Positions 1 through 6,509 of a stretch of DNA of 10,206 bases are shown one piece after another (the first letter of the stretch is position 1; every line of letters starts with the position of its first letter). The stretch comes from CAZLYK01 sp964563495 (GTDB lineage Bacteria; Acidobacteriota; Blastocatellia; RBC074). Made by a program: the position numbers and the translations under genes. Below the pieces are notes generated by a model, which was not told the origin of the DNA, made no database searches, and saw only the letters and a list, made by a program, of their open reading frames with translations. The stretch is taken from the NCBI GenBank assembly GCA_964563495.1, contig CAZLYK010000178.1:1-10206 (forward strand), given 5' to 3'.

Positions 1-85
1 ATCAGGCGCTATCAACATTTCGCGCCTCCGGCGCTCAAGCACGAAGCTGCTGATTTTATTTGACTTTAATTTGCACAGGCCTCAT
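1..85. other. Short region downstream of the peptidase gene, with overlapping inverted repeats
   Basis: No gene is visible. Positions 22-26 and 30-34 form a perfect 5-bp inverted repeat (GCGCC/GGCGC) with a 3-nt loop. The left arm could instead pair through 22-27 with 4-9 (AGGCGC/GCGCCT), so two stems compete. On the minus strand this lies about 50 nt after the peptidase stop codon, but no T-run follows it, so it is not a classical intrinsic terminator. It could be an interspersed palindromic repeat. The window edge prevents judging its full extent. Confidence 0.35.
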
Positions 86-1756
86 TTAATTGGCGGTAAA
101 GACGGACGGCAACTGCTTATCGACCTTGGGGCGGTTCGATGTGTTGGCCAGTTTCCACATGGTTGCGAAGATCATCCGAGTGACCTTCTCCATTTTTTGG
201 TAATCGATCTTATCGGGATGGTCCGAAGGTCGATGGTAATCCTCGTGGATACCGTCGAAATAGAAGATGATCGGGATGCCTTTGCGGGCGTAATTATAAT
301 GATCGCTGCGATAAAACAGGCGCTCGCGATCGTTTGGATCGTCGTATTTGTAATTGAACTTTAAATTGAGGAACGACTGGTTGACCGATTCGCTGAGCTC
401 TCCGAGTTCGGTGCTCATCATCTTGGATCCGATCACGTAGATCTCGTCCGGCCCGGTCAGATTGGCGTTACGCGGGTTATTGTCCCCATTTTTCTTGCTC
501 CGGCCGATCATATCTATGTTGAGCTGCGTGATGATCTGATTAAGCGGGACGACCGGGTTATCGGTCACAAATTCGGACCCCCAAAGACCCTTCTCTTCGC
601 CGGCGTGCCAGACCAGTAGGACCGAACGTTTCGGCCGCGGTCCCTGAGCCAAAGCTTCGGCAATCGCCAAAACCGCGACCGTGCCCGAACCGTCGTCATC
701 GGCGCCATTGTAGATCTTATCGCCTTTGTCATCCGGCTGCCCTATCCCCACGTGATCATAGTGAGCACCGACAGCCACGTACTCGTTCTTCAAGACCGGG
801 TCACTCCCTTCCAGGAGGGCTACGACATTTTGAGTCGTGATTGAGGTGACTTTGGCGTTGACGGTAAAGCTGACCTGTTTGCCGGGTGAAAGGGGCAGGG
901 GTTCAGCAAACACGCCTTCGGTCATCTGCTTCTTGATCGTCTCGTAATTGATCTGCTCTCCCTGGAGGATCGTCGCGATCATCTTCTCAGACGCGGTGAT
1001 CGTCGGCACGCCACCCATCCTTTGATTATCCGGCAATGGTCGTGATGGATTGAGCGTAGATCTGTAGCGTTGATCCCAGAAATTGAGAGTCGATGAGCTC
1101 GGGATCCTGACGATGCCCTTTGCCCCGTGGGCTTGCGCATAAGTATCGGGCGTGTCGAAATCGACGCCGACCTTTCCACGAAAATCCTGGAAGGTCACCC
1201 CCTTGGGCTGGGCTTCGGCGACGAGCAGGATCTTGTCTTTGACATCCAGACCACGGTAGGCATCAATATTCTTTGCTTTGATCATGAGGCCATGGCCGAC
1301 ATAAACGAGATTGCCTGAGGCCTGGCCGCCGTTGAGCAAGGCTATGAAATCTTCACCCACCTTGTAACTCTGGCCATCGATAGTGGCCGAGGTCCCTTCG
1401 GGCAGCACCTGGCGGCTCCTCAATTCAATTTTCTGAAAGAAGGAGCCATCGGAGCCCATCGGTTTTAATCCCCAGCGGGAGAGATTGAGAGCCAGGAACT
1501 TGGCGGTCAAATCCAGGCCGCGCGATGGGGTCTCGCGCCCTTCCATCTCATCGGAGGCCACGAAATATAGATAATCTTTGATCTGCGCGGCGGAGATCGC
1601 TTCGACATTACCGAAAGCGCCTTCAGGTTTGGCCGCGGCTTTTTTAGTGAGTGCAGAGGCCCTCGATTGATCCTGCTTGCGTTGCGCCCGGATAAGCGGA
1701 TGCGAAAGCATGAGGGCTGCCATCAAAACCAGCCCTATTGAAATGACCTTTTTCAA
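86..1756 (-). CDS. Exported M28-family zinc aminopeptidase with PA-type insert
   Basis: A 556-aa secreted metallopeptidase of family M28, expected to release amino acids from peptides outside the cytoplasm using two zinc ions. Residues 1-24 are a signal peptide (two Lys, a hydrophobic stretch, then Ala before Gln25; no lipobox). Residues about 125-310 fit a PA (protease-associated) domain. The catalytic domain follows, with all expected M28 elements: GAHYDH (His332), NGADDDGSG (Asp353/354), HAGEEKG (catalytic Glu387, metal ligand Glu388), NIDMIG (Asp415) and DYHRPSDH (His508). RSDHYNYARKGIP at 483-495 is also typical of the family. The start codon is TTG at 1756-1754. It is chosen because a strong GAGGAGGG lies just upstream and because MKKVISIGL is a good signal-peptide start. 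The exact substrate cannot be read from sequence. The region upstream of the ribosome binding site is lost in the N gap, so operon membership is unknown. Confidence 0.93.
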   Translation of the reverse strand: MKKVISIGLVLMAALMLSHPLIRAQRKQDQSRASALTKKAAAKPEGAFGNVEAISAAQIKDYLYFVASDEMEGRETPSRGLDLTAKFLALNLSRWGLKPMGSDGSFFQKIELRSRQVLPEGTSATIDGQSYKVGEDFIALLNGGQASGNLVYVGHGLMIKAKNIDAYRGLDVKDKILLVAEAQPKGVTFQDFRGKVGVDFDTPDTYAQAHGAKGIVRIPSSSTLNFWDQRYRSTLNPSRPLPDNQRMGGVPTITASEKMIATILQGEQINYETIKKQMTEGVFAEPLPLSPGKQVSFTVNAKVTSITTQNVVALLEGSDPVLKNEYVAVGAHYDHVGIGQPDDKGDKIYNGADDDGSGTVAVLAIAEALAQGPRPKRSVLLVWHAGEEKGLWGSEFVTDNPVVPLNQIITQLNIDMIGRSKKNGDNNPRNANLTGPDEIYVIGSKMMSTELGELSESVNQSFLNLKFNYKYDDPNDRERLFYRSDHYNYARKGIPIIFYFDGIHEDYHRPSDHPDKIDYQKMEKVTRMIFATMWKLANTSNRPKVDKQLPSVFTAN

Positions 1757-1759
1757 ATT

Positions 1760-1767
1760 CCCTCCTC
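1760..1767 (-). promoter_or_regulatory. Shine-Dalgarno of the M28 peptidase (supports a TTG start)
   Basis: On the minus strand this reads GAGGAGGG and is followed by AAT and the TTG start codon. The AGGAGG core ends 4 nt before TTG, slightly close but usable. It is the main sequence argument for initiation at TTG; the next in-frame ATG lies inside the signal peptide and has no such site. Confidence 0.7.
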
Positions 1768-1770
1768 AGC

Positions 1771-1870
1771 NNNNNNNNNNNNNNNNNNNNNNNNNNNNNN
1801 NNNNNNNNNNNNNNNNNNNNNNNNNNNNNNNNNNNNNNNNNNNNNNNNNNNNNNNNNNNNNNNNNNNNNN
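1771..1870. other. Assembly gap (exactly 100 Ns)
   Basis: One hundred consecutive Ns, the usual scaffold placeholder, so the true distance between zapA and the peptidase gene is unknown. The sequence on the right edge (1871-1886) is a GC-rich palindrome that may have stopped assembly. Translations that run across the Ns are meaningless. Confidence 0.98.
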
Positions 1871-1886
1871 CGAGCGCTCGCGCTCG
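1871..1886 (-). repeat. GC-rich palindrome abutting the gap, just after zapA
   Basis: Positions 1871-1876 and 1881-1886 form a perfect 6-bp stem (CGAGCG/CGCTCG) with a 4-nt loop. It lies 11 nt past the zapA stop codon in the transcription direction, where a terminator would be expected. The bases after the second arm are missing (Ns), so the presence of a T-run cannot be checked. Confidence 0.45.
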
Positions 1887-1897
1887 GGAGTAATGGC

Positions 1898-2197
1898 TCA
1901 CTTATTGTGCTTGAGCACTTGATCGAGCGCCTCTGCACACTCGGTGCTGCGCGCGGCGAGGATCCGGCTCAGCTCTTCGTATTTACTGTTGGCTTTGTCC
2001 AGCTCGTCGGCGATATGAAGCGCAGCCAGAATCGCGAGTTTGAGCGAATCGGCGGTCAATGCGCCCTTCGCGATCTCGCGCATCCGTTGATCGACCATGG
2101 CGGCCAATTGCTCGGTCCGCTCGACATTTCCGTCGTTGGCGCGGATGCTGTAAGTCTGATTATAAATTTTGACGTTTACCGTCTGACCTGGCTCCAT
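1898..2197 (-). CDS. zapA: ZapA-like cell division protein
   Basis: A 99-aa protein of the ZapA family, cytoplasmic proteins that bind FtsZ and bundle its filaments at the division site. The N-terminal part (VNVKIYNQTYSIRAND) is the beta-strand start typical of ZapA. It is followed by the VERTEQLAAMVDQRMREI helix region and by a long C-terminal helix (about 47-95) rich in Ala, Leu, Glu and Lys that fits the coiled-coil dimer/tetramer stalk. The length equals that of usual ZapA proteins. ATG is at 2197-2195, 11 nt after the upstream coiled-coil gene, so the two genes are very probably co-transcribed. A weak AAGG-type ribosome binding site overlaps the end of the upstream gene. Family assignment is based on the N-terminal pattern; sequence conservation in this family is modest. 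Confidence 0.85.
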   Translation of the reverse strand: MEPGQTVNVKIYNQTYSIRANDGNVERTEQLAAMVDQRMREIAKGALTADSLKLAILAALHIADELDKANSKYEELSRILAARSTECAEALDQVLKHNK

Positions 2198-2208
2198 ATG
2201 ACTGACCC

Positions 2209-2484
2209 TTATTTCCTCAAGGATTCTGCTTCCAGTTCGAGCGTGGCGATCACATCGAGCATGGCCTCGACTTTCAGCCTGGTCGCTTCGCGCTCCTCCA
2301 ACAGCTTATCGATCTGCTTCTCCAGACGCTGCTTGTCGGCCTTCAAAGCATTGACCTCAGCACGGATCGTCTCAAGTTGAGCGGCGAGGACTTCTTTCGC
2401 CTGGTTGAGAGATTTGCACAACTCGATCGTGCGATAGATTTTGTCTTCGAGGTGCGAGAATTTTTCCAGTCCGGGAATACCCAT
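2209..2484 (-). CDS. Small ZapB-like coiled-coil protein
   Basis: A 91-aa, almost entirely helical protein. Residues about 5-90 show continuous heptad spacing of Leu, Ile and Val with dense Glu, Lys, Arg and Gln, that is, a long coiled coil without any catalytic signature. It sits directly before zapA and overlaps the same transcription unit, which suggests a ZapB-type partner of the Z-ring; this function is inferred from shape and neighbour only. The start is taken as ATG at 2484-2482, 10 nt after the pheT stop codon. The same frame stays open to a GTG at 2520, which would add 12 residues and overlap the pheT end by 26 nt; neither start has a strong Shine-Dalgarno. Alternatives include a generic structural coiled-coil or a Z-ring regulator unrelated to ZapB. 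Confidence 0.7.
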   Translation of the reverse strand: MGIPGLEKFSHLEDKIYRTIELCKSLNQAKEVLAAQLETIRAEVNALKADKQRLEKQIDKLLEEREATRLKVEAMLDVIATLELEAESLRK

Positions 2485-2494
2485 AAATTTTGGA

Positions 2495-4570
2495 CTACCT
2501 GACTTGAGCGCCGAAATCACGTGTCAGAGCCTGGACGATCCGATCGTGCGCGGCGCTCACCTCTTCGTCGGTCAAAGTGCGATCGGCCGCACGGTACCTG
2601 AGCGAGAGCGCGATCGAGTGTTTACCCGGCGGCAACTCTTTACCTACATAGAGATCAAACAATCTGACGCTGACCAATTCCGGGATCTTGAGGTCCCGCA
2701 CTTTTCGGTCAATCTCAGCGAACGGGACACTGGTCTCAATCAATAGCGCCAGGTCTCGAATGACGGTCGGGAATTTTGGCAGCGGTTGATATCGCACCTC
2801 CAGACGATCTGCCGAGATAAGTTTCCCGAGATCGAGCTCTACGGCGAAGACGGGTTGTTTAAACTTGTAATCAGCCGCCAGTCTCGGGTGAAACTGCCCG
2901 ATTTGACCGATCGGCTCCCCCGCCAGCGATATTATCGCAGCCTGGCCGGGATGAAAATAGCTCGCCTCTGTAGCCGGTGTATAGGTCAGTTCCGGAAGCC
3001 CCAGATTCTCGCAGATCGCCTCGACCGTGCCTTTGACGTCGTAGAAATCCAGCCGGATGGAAGCCTCCTGCCAATCTAGTTCATTTCGTGCGCCGGTCGC
3101 CACCAGCGCCAGGCGCTCGATCTCAGCCGGTCTCTCCGCTTCAGATGCGGAGGAATTGACGAAGCATTTGCCGATCTCAAACAGCCGGACATTGCGCGTG
3201 CCATAATTGAAGTTATGCTCGAGGGCTTTGAGCAGTCCTCCCAGCAAGGTCGTGCGCATGTGAGATTGAGTCTCGTCGATCGGGTTGAGCAGTTTGAGCC
3301 GGTGGTCGCTCGCCGACAGGCTGAGCGCGGCGTCGAGTTCGGCGTTGACAAAACTGAAACTGATCGCTTCGTCAAACCCCTGAGACGTCAAAGTCCGGCG
3401 AGCGGTTCGCCTCCCCTCTTCACCCACCAGGTAAGATCCGGCGCCGGCGTTACCCGGGAGCGTGGTGGCGACATTTTCATAACCGGCAATCCGCGCGACC
3501 TCTTCGATCAGGTCCTCTTCGATATTTGCGTCGATCCGCCAGCTCGGCGCAATTGCAGTCAGCCTGTCACGATCGACATCCGATTCGACCTCGAACCCCA
3601 GATGACTGAGAATTCGCTGGGCCTCGCTCAACTTGATCTGCAAACCGGTGAGCGCAGTATAACGCGCGCGACGGAAGTCGATCTTTTTTCGCGCAGCCAG
3701 TAATGAATCCTTCAAAGGATAGACGTCGATCAGATCTCCCAGAGCCTCACCGCCCGCGAGTTCGGCGATCAGAGCAGTCGCGCGGTCCGAAGCCTTCGAT
3801 ACATTCTCAGGATCGACGCCCCGCTCGAATCGATATGAAGCCTCGGTCGCGAGGGCCAGGGCGCGAGACGTTTGCCGGATCTGGCGAGGGGTGAAATAAG
3901 CGGCCTCGAGCAATACGTCTCTGGTCGTCTCGGTGATCCCCGAATCTTCCCCTCCCTTGACCCCGCCGATCGCTACCGCTCTTTCGGCATCGGCGATAAC
4001 CAGCATGTCCGGGGTCAGCTCACGCTCTTCGCCATCGAGCGTGGTCATCTTCTCACCCGGATGGGCGGTGCGGACGATAATCTGATGCCCGCTTAACCGG
4101 CCCAGATCGAAAGCGTGCAGCGGCTGCCCCATCTCCAGCATGACATAGTTCGTGATATCGGCGACGTTGTTGACGCTCCGCTGTCCGAGCGATTCCAATC
4201 GATCGACCAGCCACTGCGGCGATGGACCGATCTTGACGTCTTTGATCACGCGCGCAGTATATCGGGGACATAATTCCGGGTTGAGAATCTCGACCGAAGC
4301 GACTTCGCCGGTCAACCCCTTTGAGTGCTTAAAATTGCTCTTGGGCATCCTCAGCTTTTTGCCGCAGACGACTGCCGCTTCGCGCGCGATGCCCAGATGC
4401 GAAAGCCCATCAGGCCGGTTCGAGGTCAGATCGAATTCAAGGACGAAATCTTCTCCCTGCGGCTCGACCGCATCGACAGCCAGGCCGACCATGGTTAGTT
4501 TCGCCGCCAGATCGCGCGGCGAAAGATCAATCTCAACAAATTCCCTCAGCCAGTTGTAACTGATTTTCAT
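2495..4570 (-). CDS. pheT: Phenylalanyl-tRNA synthetase beta subunit, lacking the OB-fold tRNA-binding domain
   Basis: The beta subunit of the (alpha-beta)2 enzyme that charges tRNA-Phe in the cytoplasm; it also carries the editing activity. The protein has 691 aa, about 100 fewer than E. coli or Thermus PheT. Domains in order: B1 N-terminal strand (MKISYNWLREFV, 1-12; TMVGLAVDAVEP, 26-37), the conserved SNRPD (50-54), the B3/B4 editing domain (about 90-265, with GQPLHAFDLGRL at 148-159), B5 (about 295-370), the inactive synthetase-like core (about 385-590) and the FDX-ACB anticodon-binding domain (about 597-691, with FPTVIRDLALL). The missing part is the internal EMAP/OB domain that normally follows B1. 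Start: ATG at 4570-4568, because MKISYNWL is the family N-terminus; the frame stays open to 4660, but those 30 extra residues come from a hairpin and look non-coding. It lies 62 nt after the unknown gene that separates it from pheS. Confidence 0.95.
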   Translation of the reverse strand: MKISYNWLREFVEIDLSPRDLAAKLTMVGLAVDAVEPQGEDFVLEFDLTSNRPDGLSHLGIAREAAVVCGKKLRMPKSNFKHSKGLTGEVASVEILNPELCPRYTARVIKDVKIGPSPQWLVDRLESLGQRSVNNVADITNYVMLEMGQPLHAFDLGRLSGHQIIVRTAHPGEKMTTLDGEERELTPDMLVIADAERAVAIGGVKGGEDSGITETTRDVLLEAAYFTPRQIRQTSRALALATEASYRFERGVDPENVSKASDRATALIAELAGGEALGDLIDVYPLKDSLLAARKKIDFRRARYTALTGLQIKLSEAQRILSHLGFEVESDVDRDRLTAIAPSWRIDANIEEDLIEEVARIAGYENVATTLPGNAGAGSYLVGEEGRRTARRTLTSQGFDEAISFSFVNAELDAALSLSASDHRLKLLNPIDETQSHMRTTLLGGLLKALEHNFNYGTRNVRLFEIGKCFVNSSASEAERPAEIERLALVATGARNELDWQEASIRLDFYDVKGTVEAICENLGLPELTYTPATEASYFHPGQAAIISLAGEPIGQIGQFHPRLAADYKFKQPVFAVELDLGKLISADRLEVRYQPLPKFPTVIRDLALLIETSVPFAEIDRKVRDLKIPELVSVRLFDLYVGKELPPGKHSIALSLRYRAADRTLTDEEVSAAHDRIVQALTRDFGAQVR

Positions 4571-4608
4571 AAGACTGTAATTCGATGAATGTTTGGTCTC
4601 TGTTTCTT

Positions 4609-4628
4609 CCTGCCGCGTCCGCGGCAGG
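4609..4628. repeat. Perfect 8-bp palindrome in the gap before pheT
   Basis: Positions 4609-4616 (CCTGCCGC) and 4621-4628 (GCGGCAGG) are exact inverted repeats with a 4-nt loop, in the 62 nt between the unknown gene and pheT. On the minus strand the stem is followed by AAGAAACAGAG rather than a T-run, so it is not a good terminator. It may be a REP-like interspersed element, an mRNA processing or stability hairpin, or a fold that tunes pheT expression. Confidence 0.6.
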
Positions 4629-4632
4629 CTGT

Positions 4633-5379
4633 TTAGCCCGGTATCACCAGCAATTCGCAATCGAAGAGGGTCTTAGCCAGATAGTTGGCGAAAGTCGCGG
4701 CGCTCATCTCGGACTTGCCCCGCGAAAGCTCATCGAAGATCCGCCGGTTAGGCGAGACCAGCGAGACCATCTCCGACGCCAGCCGGTAAAAGAAATCCTG
4801 ATCGAGCGTCTCGGCCTTTCTCGCGGCAAGGCGCCGCCTGATCGATTCCTTAAAATTCCTGCCGTCAATCACCTGCTCCAGCCTGCGCGGCTCAGAACAG
4901 AAATAGACATCCGTCGAGAGGCCGCTGAAGACTACGCGATGATGATCGTTATCGGGCAATTCACCGATCTCAGCGGCGCTGATAAAGAGCGAGCTCGCGA
5001 CGACCTGCTTGTCAAAAAAAGCGCTGTTCAGATTGACGGCCTCGTGAATCCTGGGAGTCGCGTAGAAGACCGCCGACCATCTCTTCTCGAGCTCGATCAT
5101 GAGCTGATGCTGGTTCGATTGTGTCCGGCGATAGATCGCAAACCTGAAATACGGCAGCCCGACCAGCTTGGACTCACCGGCATTGCGGCGCTTCATGTAT
5201 TCGCTCGCCTTGAATTGGACAAAGAGCGGATATCCTTGAAGTCTATCGTCGTCAAATTGGTCGGCCTGCTTCCCCTTCCTCGCCGCGGCGGAAGTCTCGG
5301 TCGGTAAACAGCCGTAGGCGTGGACGAGCTCGTGCGTCAGGACAAAACCGTAGGAGAATTCAGATACTTTGCGTTTCAT
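4633..5379 (-). CDS. Unrecognised 248-aa protein encoded between pheS and pheT
   Basis: I do not recognise a named family with certainty. It is a soluble protein of mixed helix and strand without a signal peptide or membrane segment. Residues 10-23 read YGFVLTHELVHAYG and contain HELVH (16-20), formally an HExxH zinc-protease motif. Residues 43-57 contain Asp43-45 followed by GYPLFVQFK (Gln55, Lys57), resembling the D...(E/Q)xK core of PD-(D/E)xK nuclease-like folds. Further possibly conserved points are SNQHQL (88-93) and VFYATPRIH (104-112). No second metal ligand downstream of HELVH is obvious, so a protease role is doubtful. The gene starts at ATG 5379, 24 nt after pheS, has no clear Shine-Dalgarno, and reads in the same direction as its neighbours, so it probably shares their transcript. 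Base composition looks like that of its neighbours. Protein reality is well supported; function is unknown. Confidence 0.8.
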   Translation of the reverse strand: MKRKVSEFSYGFVLTHELVHAYGCLPTETSAAARKGKQADQFDDDRLQGYPLFVQFKASEYMKRRNAGESKLVGLPYFRFAIYRRTQSNQHQLMIELEKRWSAVFYATPRIHEAVNLNSAFFDKQVVASSLFISAAEIGELPDNDHHRVVFSGLSTDVYFCSEPRRLEQVIDGRNFKESIRRRLAARKAETLDQDFFYRLASEMVSLVSPNRRIFDELSRGKSEMSAATFANYLAKTLFDCELLVIPG

Positions 5380-5403
5380 CGATCGTCGGTCGAAGGTCGG
5401 CGT

Positions 5404-6429
5404 TCAGGTAAATTGCTCGAGAAACCTGACGTCGTTCTCGTAAAGCAGTCGGATATCGTCGAGCCCGTACATGAGGGCGCAGAGTCGATCGAGCCCGAGG
5501 CCGAAAGCGAAGCCCGAGAATTCTTCAGGATCGATCCCGACAACCCTCAGCACGTTCGGGTGAACCATGCCAGAGCCGCCCATCTCGATCCACCCGGAAC
5601 CTTTGCAGACCCTGCACCCGCCGCCGCCGCATTTGAAACAACTGTAGTCGATCTCGGCGCCCGGTTCGACGAACGGGAAATACGAAGGCCGAAACCTGGT
5701 CTGCGTTTCCGGCCCGAACATGCGGTGAACGAACTCCCGGATCGTCCCCTTGAGGTCTCCGAGCGTGATCCCGCGGTCAACCAGCAACCCCTCGACCTGG
5801 TAGAACATCGGGTTGTGTGTGGCGTCTGGAGTATCGCGACGGAAAACGCGCCCCGGCGCGATCACACGCAGCGGAGGAGTCCGCCGCTGCATGGAATGAA
5901 TCTGCACGGTTGATGTCTGGGACCTTAAGGCGAGCCGCTGATTGAGATAGAAAGTATCCTGCCAGCTGCGAGCCGGGTGATTGGCCGGAATGTTGAGAGC
6001 GTCGAAATTATAGAATTCGGTCTCGATCTCCGGCCCGTCTTCGATGACATAACCCATCGAAACGAAGATGTCCTCAATCCGCTCTCGGAGCAGCGTGATC
6101 GGATGCAGGTGCCCGGTCGAGAGTCGGCGGCCCGGGAGCGTGATATCTATCCGCTCTTTGACCAGCTGCTCGGCTTCGCGCTGAGCGGCAAAGCCGGCCT
6201 GTAGCCTGACTATCGCCGCCTCGACCTCGTCCTTAAACCGGTTGAGCTGCTGTCCGGCGAGGCGACGCTCCTCGGGTGAAAGCTTCCCGAGAGTCTTCAT
6301 CTCGGCGGTCACGAGCCCGCTATTGCGACCAACCCATCGATCACGCAGCGAGGTCGCATCCGAGTCGGTCTTGACCGCGGCCAGCTCCCGATCGAAATCT
6401 GCTCGTAGTTGTGTAAGACGATCTGACAT
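5404..6429 (-). CDS. pheS: Phenylalanyl-tRNA synthetase alpha subunit
   Basis: The catalytic alpha subunit of PheRS (341 aa, normal size), a class II synthetase that forms Phe-AMP and charges tRNA-Phe with PheT. Residues 1-90 form the N-terminal coiled-coil that contacts tRNA. The core holds motif 1 (about 110-153, with DGPEIETEFYNFDALNIP), motif 2 (RVFRRDTPDATHNPMFYQVEG, 194-214) and motif 3 (GFAFGLGLDRLCALMYG, 306-322). Four cysteines at 264, 267, 272 and 275 (CxxC-x4-CxxC) form a likely zinc knuckle within the core, seen in a subset of PheS proteins. Start: ATG at 6429-6427; an in-frame TAA lies three codons upstream. The start is only 8 nt beyond the T-run of a terminator-like hairpin, and the nearest Shine-Dalgarno-like GGAGGT lies within that hairpin, 23 nt away. 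PheS expression may therefore depend on read-through or refolding. Confidence 0.97.
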   Translation of the reverse strand: MSDRLTQLRADFDRELAAVKTDSDATSLRDRWVGRNSGLVTAEMKTLGKLSPEERRLAGQQLNRFKDEVEAAIVRLQAGFAAQREAEQLVKERIDITLPGRRLSTGHLHPITLLRERIEDIFVSMGYVIEDGPEIETEFYNFDALNIPANHPARSWQDTFYLNQRLALRSQTSTVQIHSMQRRTPPLRVIAPGRVFRRDTPDATHNPMFYQVEGLLVDRGITLGDLKGTIREFVHRMFGPETQTRFRPSYFPFVEPGAEIDYSCFKCGGGGCRVCKGSGWIEMGGSGMVHPNVLRVVGIDPEEFSGFAFGLGLDRLCALMYGLDDIRLLYENDVRFLEQFT

Positions 6430-6437
6430 ATTGATTT

Positions 6438-6480
6438 AAAACAAAACCCAAGACCTCCGGTTTTGACCGGGAGTCTTGGG
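6438..6480 (-). terminator. Intrinsic terminator or attenuator between rplT and pheS
   Basis: On the minus strand, CCCAAGAC (6480-6473) pairs with GTCTTGGG (6454-6447). An inner CCGGT/ACCGG stem closes a short loop, with a T-G wobble and one mismatch between the two stems. TTTTGTTTT (6446-6438) follows directly. The wobble pair exists only in the minus-strand RNA, which supports this orientation. It follows the rplT stop codon by 29 nt and ends 8 nt before the pheS ATG. It could end the thrS-infC-rpmI-rplT transcript, act as an attenuator for pheS, or both. No leader peptide rich in Phe codons is visible between rplT and the hairpin. Confidence 0.88.
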
Positions 6481-6509
6481 TCGGCAATTTCCGGATTATG
6501 GTCTCGTAA

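Noticed and set aside
1644..1938. Open frames crossing the N run
   Set aside because: They exist only because N is translated as X; nothing supports coding across the gap.
4571..4660. 30-residue N-terminal extension of pheT
   Set aside because: It encodes a palindrome and part of the upstream gene end; PheT proteins start at MKISYNWL, and the extension has no family similarity that I can see.
4585..5307. 240-aa plus-strand open frame opposite the unknown gene
   Set aside because: It is the antisense shadow of the minus-strand gene: it lacks recognisable domains, is rich in Arg/Leu/Asp as expected from reverse reading, and runs against every neighbour.
5613..5640. Cys/Gly-rich segment in PheS (C264-C275) as a possible DnaJ-type fusion
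   Set aside because: The CxxC-x4-CxxC knuckle lies inside the PheS core between motifs 2 and 3 and is known from other PheS proteins; no fusion.
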